Below are positions 63,139 through 64,000 of a stretch of 64,000 nt of DNA, piece after piece (positions within the stretch are counted from its first letter, which is position 1; each line of letters opens with the position of its first letter). This DNA comes from Gonocerus acuteangulatus (Eukaryota > Arthropoda > Insecta > Hemiptera > Coreidae). The notes below the pieces were generated by a model. The model was not told the DNA's origin. It did not search any database and was given only the letters and a program-made list of their open reading frames with translations. The translations under genes and the position numbers were made by a program. The stretch is from positions 72,449,232 to 72,513,231 of the forward strand of contig OX328130.1 in NCBI GenBank assembly GCA_946811695.1, read 5' to 3'.

Positions 63139-64000
63139 TAAAATAAAAAAATCTTGTCATTATTTGATTTGCAAACTGTAATACTCAGGATGATTTCTCG
63201 AAAATGCATTAGACACCATATTAATCATTGAGAGGTTTCAGCCTCATCAATTCGACATTGCATATTTAAGAGCTGGTTGCTCGGCGGCCTTGAGAGCTAA
63301 GGTGAGTGCACTGCTTGGCTAAGGTAATGGATTCTAGGGCTAATGACAATTTTTTTTTCAAAAAAGGAAAAACCGACAGCTCTGCTATTGCTAAAAAATG
63401 GTGGTAACCTGTAGAAAATCCGTGACATAAATGTGTGTTTATATAAATAAATACGAGCTGGAATAATCAACAAAAATAGGGTTATTGGGACCAGAATTTC
63501 GTTCTGTTTATAATTATTCCTTATATTTACATGTCAGTTTCTCTCTTTTTGTTGCATGTTTAGTTTTTTGCTTGGTTTGGGTGTTCTTTTAGTGTTTTTG
63601 TGTGTAGTACGCTTGGTTTGGTTTCCGGTCTTTGACTTCCTTCCGATCTACGTTTTCATTCTTTAAGTGCTCTTGAAGTCTTGGGAAAAGATTTCTGATT
63701 CCAGCCTAAATATCCTTATTATTATAATGTTTTAAGATCGTATTCATTTTTTCAATGCTCGTACGGAAAGCAACAAACAGGTAGCTAAAAAATCAGAACC
63801 AGAAACTAATTAATGTGATGAATCGAGTGGTAAAACTGAAGGGGAGCGTCCTCAGCACCAATGTTTATCAATTTTTGCACTATAACGTATTTTGATGTAC
63901 TAAACACTAATCAGTTAGAAAAAAAAGTTGCTCTCAACTAGGAAAGAAGTTATTAAGCACTAAAGTTCACTAATGTTGAGGTTAAATTTGGCGTAAACAG
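63139..64000. other. Nothing recognised
   Basis: Sequence to the end of the window shows no supported gene, repeat or RNA feature. Confidence 0.5.

Overview
This window is eukaryotic, repeat-dominated DNA, AT-rich, with long (TA)n tracts and homopolymers. I recognise no host protein-coding gene in it. The families present (an I-group LINE, Jockey-type LINE, Penelope-like element, mariner, pogo/Tigger, hAT, Helitron, tRNA- and 5S-derived SINEs) fit an invertebrate animal, most likely an arthropod. I cannot name the species from sequence alone. Almost every long reading frame is either a transposon protein or an artefact of a tandem repeat.

Layout. 1-4.6 kb: a dispersed repeat (family R-A) split by a hAT MITE, a 106-bp satellite, then repeat R-B. 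4.9-8.9 kb: two truncated LINE 3' ends and a foldback hAT MITE. 10.3-11.4 kb: a Penelope-like element (minus strand) with GIY-YIG endonuclease and a hammerhead ribozyme motif. 12-18 kb: a cluster of hammerhead-bearing half and foldback elements set in (TA)n tracts, a 5S-derived sequence, a TIR element and a Helitron. 19-22.8 kb: SINEs, a hAT element and a mariner relic whose helix-turn-helix segment has become a satellite. 23.6-27 kb: a 63-bp satellite of about 55 units. 27.1-30.4 kb: a TIR element carrying a LINE RNase H fragment and a second mariner whose helix-turn-helix plus terminal repeat has become a satellite. 31-42 kb: dispersed repeats, minisatellites, another hammerhead foldback, MITEs and a Helitron. 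43.27-48.76 kb: a nearly intact non-LTR retrotransposon with a 13-bp target-site duplication. 49.2-51 kb: a non-autonomous Helitron with about 15 tandem copies of its 3' end. 51.4-55.1 kb: a decayed pogo/Tigger element opened by nested repeats. 55-64 kb: further foldbacks, satellites, hAT MITEs, SINEs, LINE relics and a Helitron helicase remnant with its 3' end.

The main signal is a set of hammerhead-ribozyme-like motifs (12 with recognisable core, plus degenerate ones). Many lie in inverted pairs facing outward from a foldback centre. Their stem III differs between subfamilies but is always palindromic (ACGU, ACAUGU, AGGCCU, AAGCUU, AUAU), as a dimeric ribozyme would need. One foldback can be shown to have inserted into the (TA)n tract of a repeat whose other two copies are empty there.

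A second theme is tandem amplification of transposon ends. A Helitron 3' end (about 15 copies), a hAT right end (4), and two different mariner helix-turn-helix regions (7 and 5 copies) have each become short arrays.
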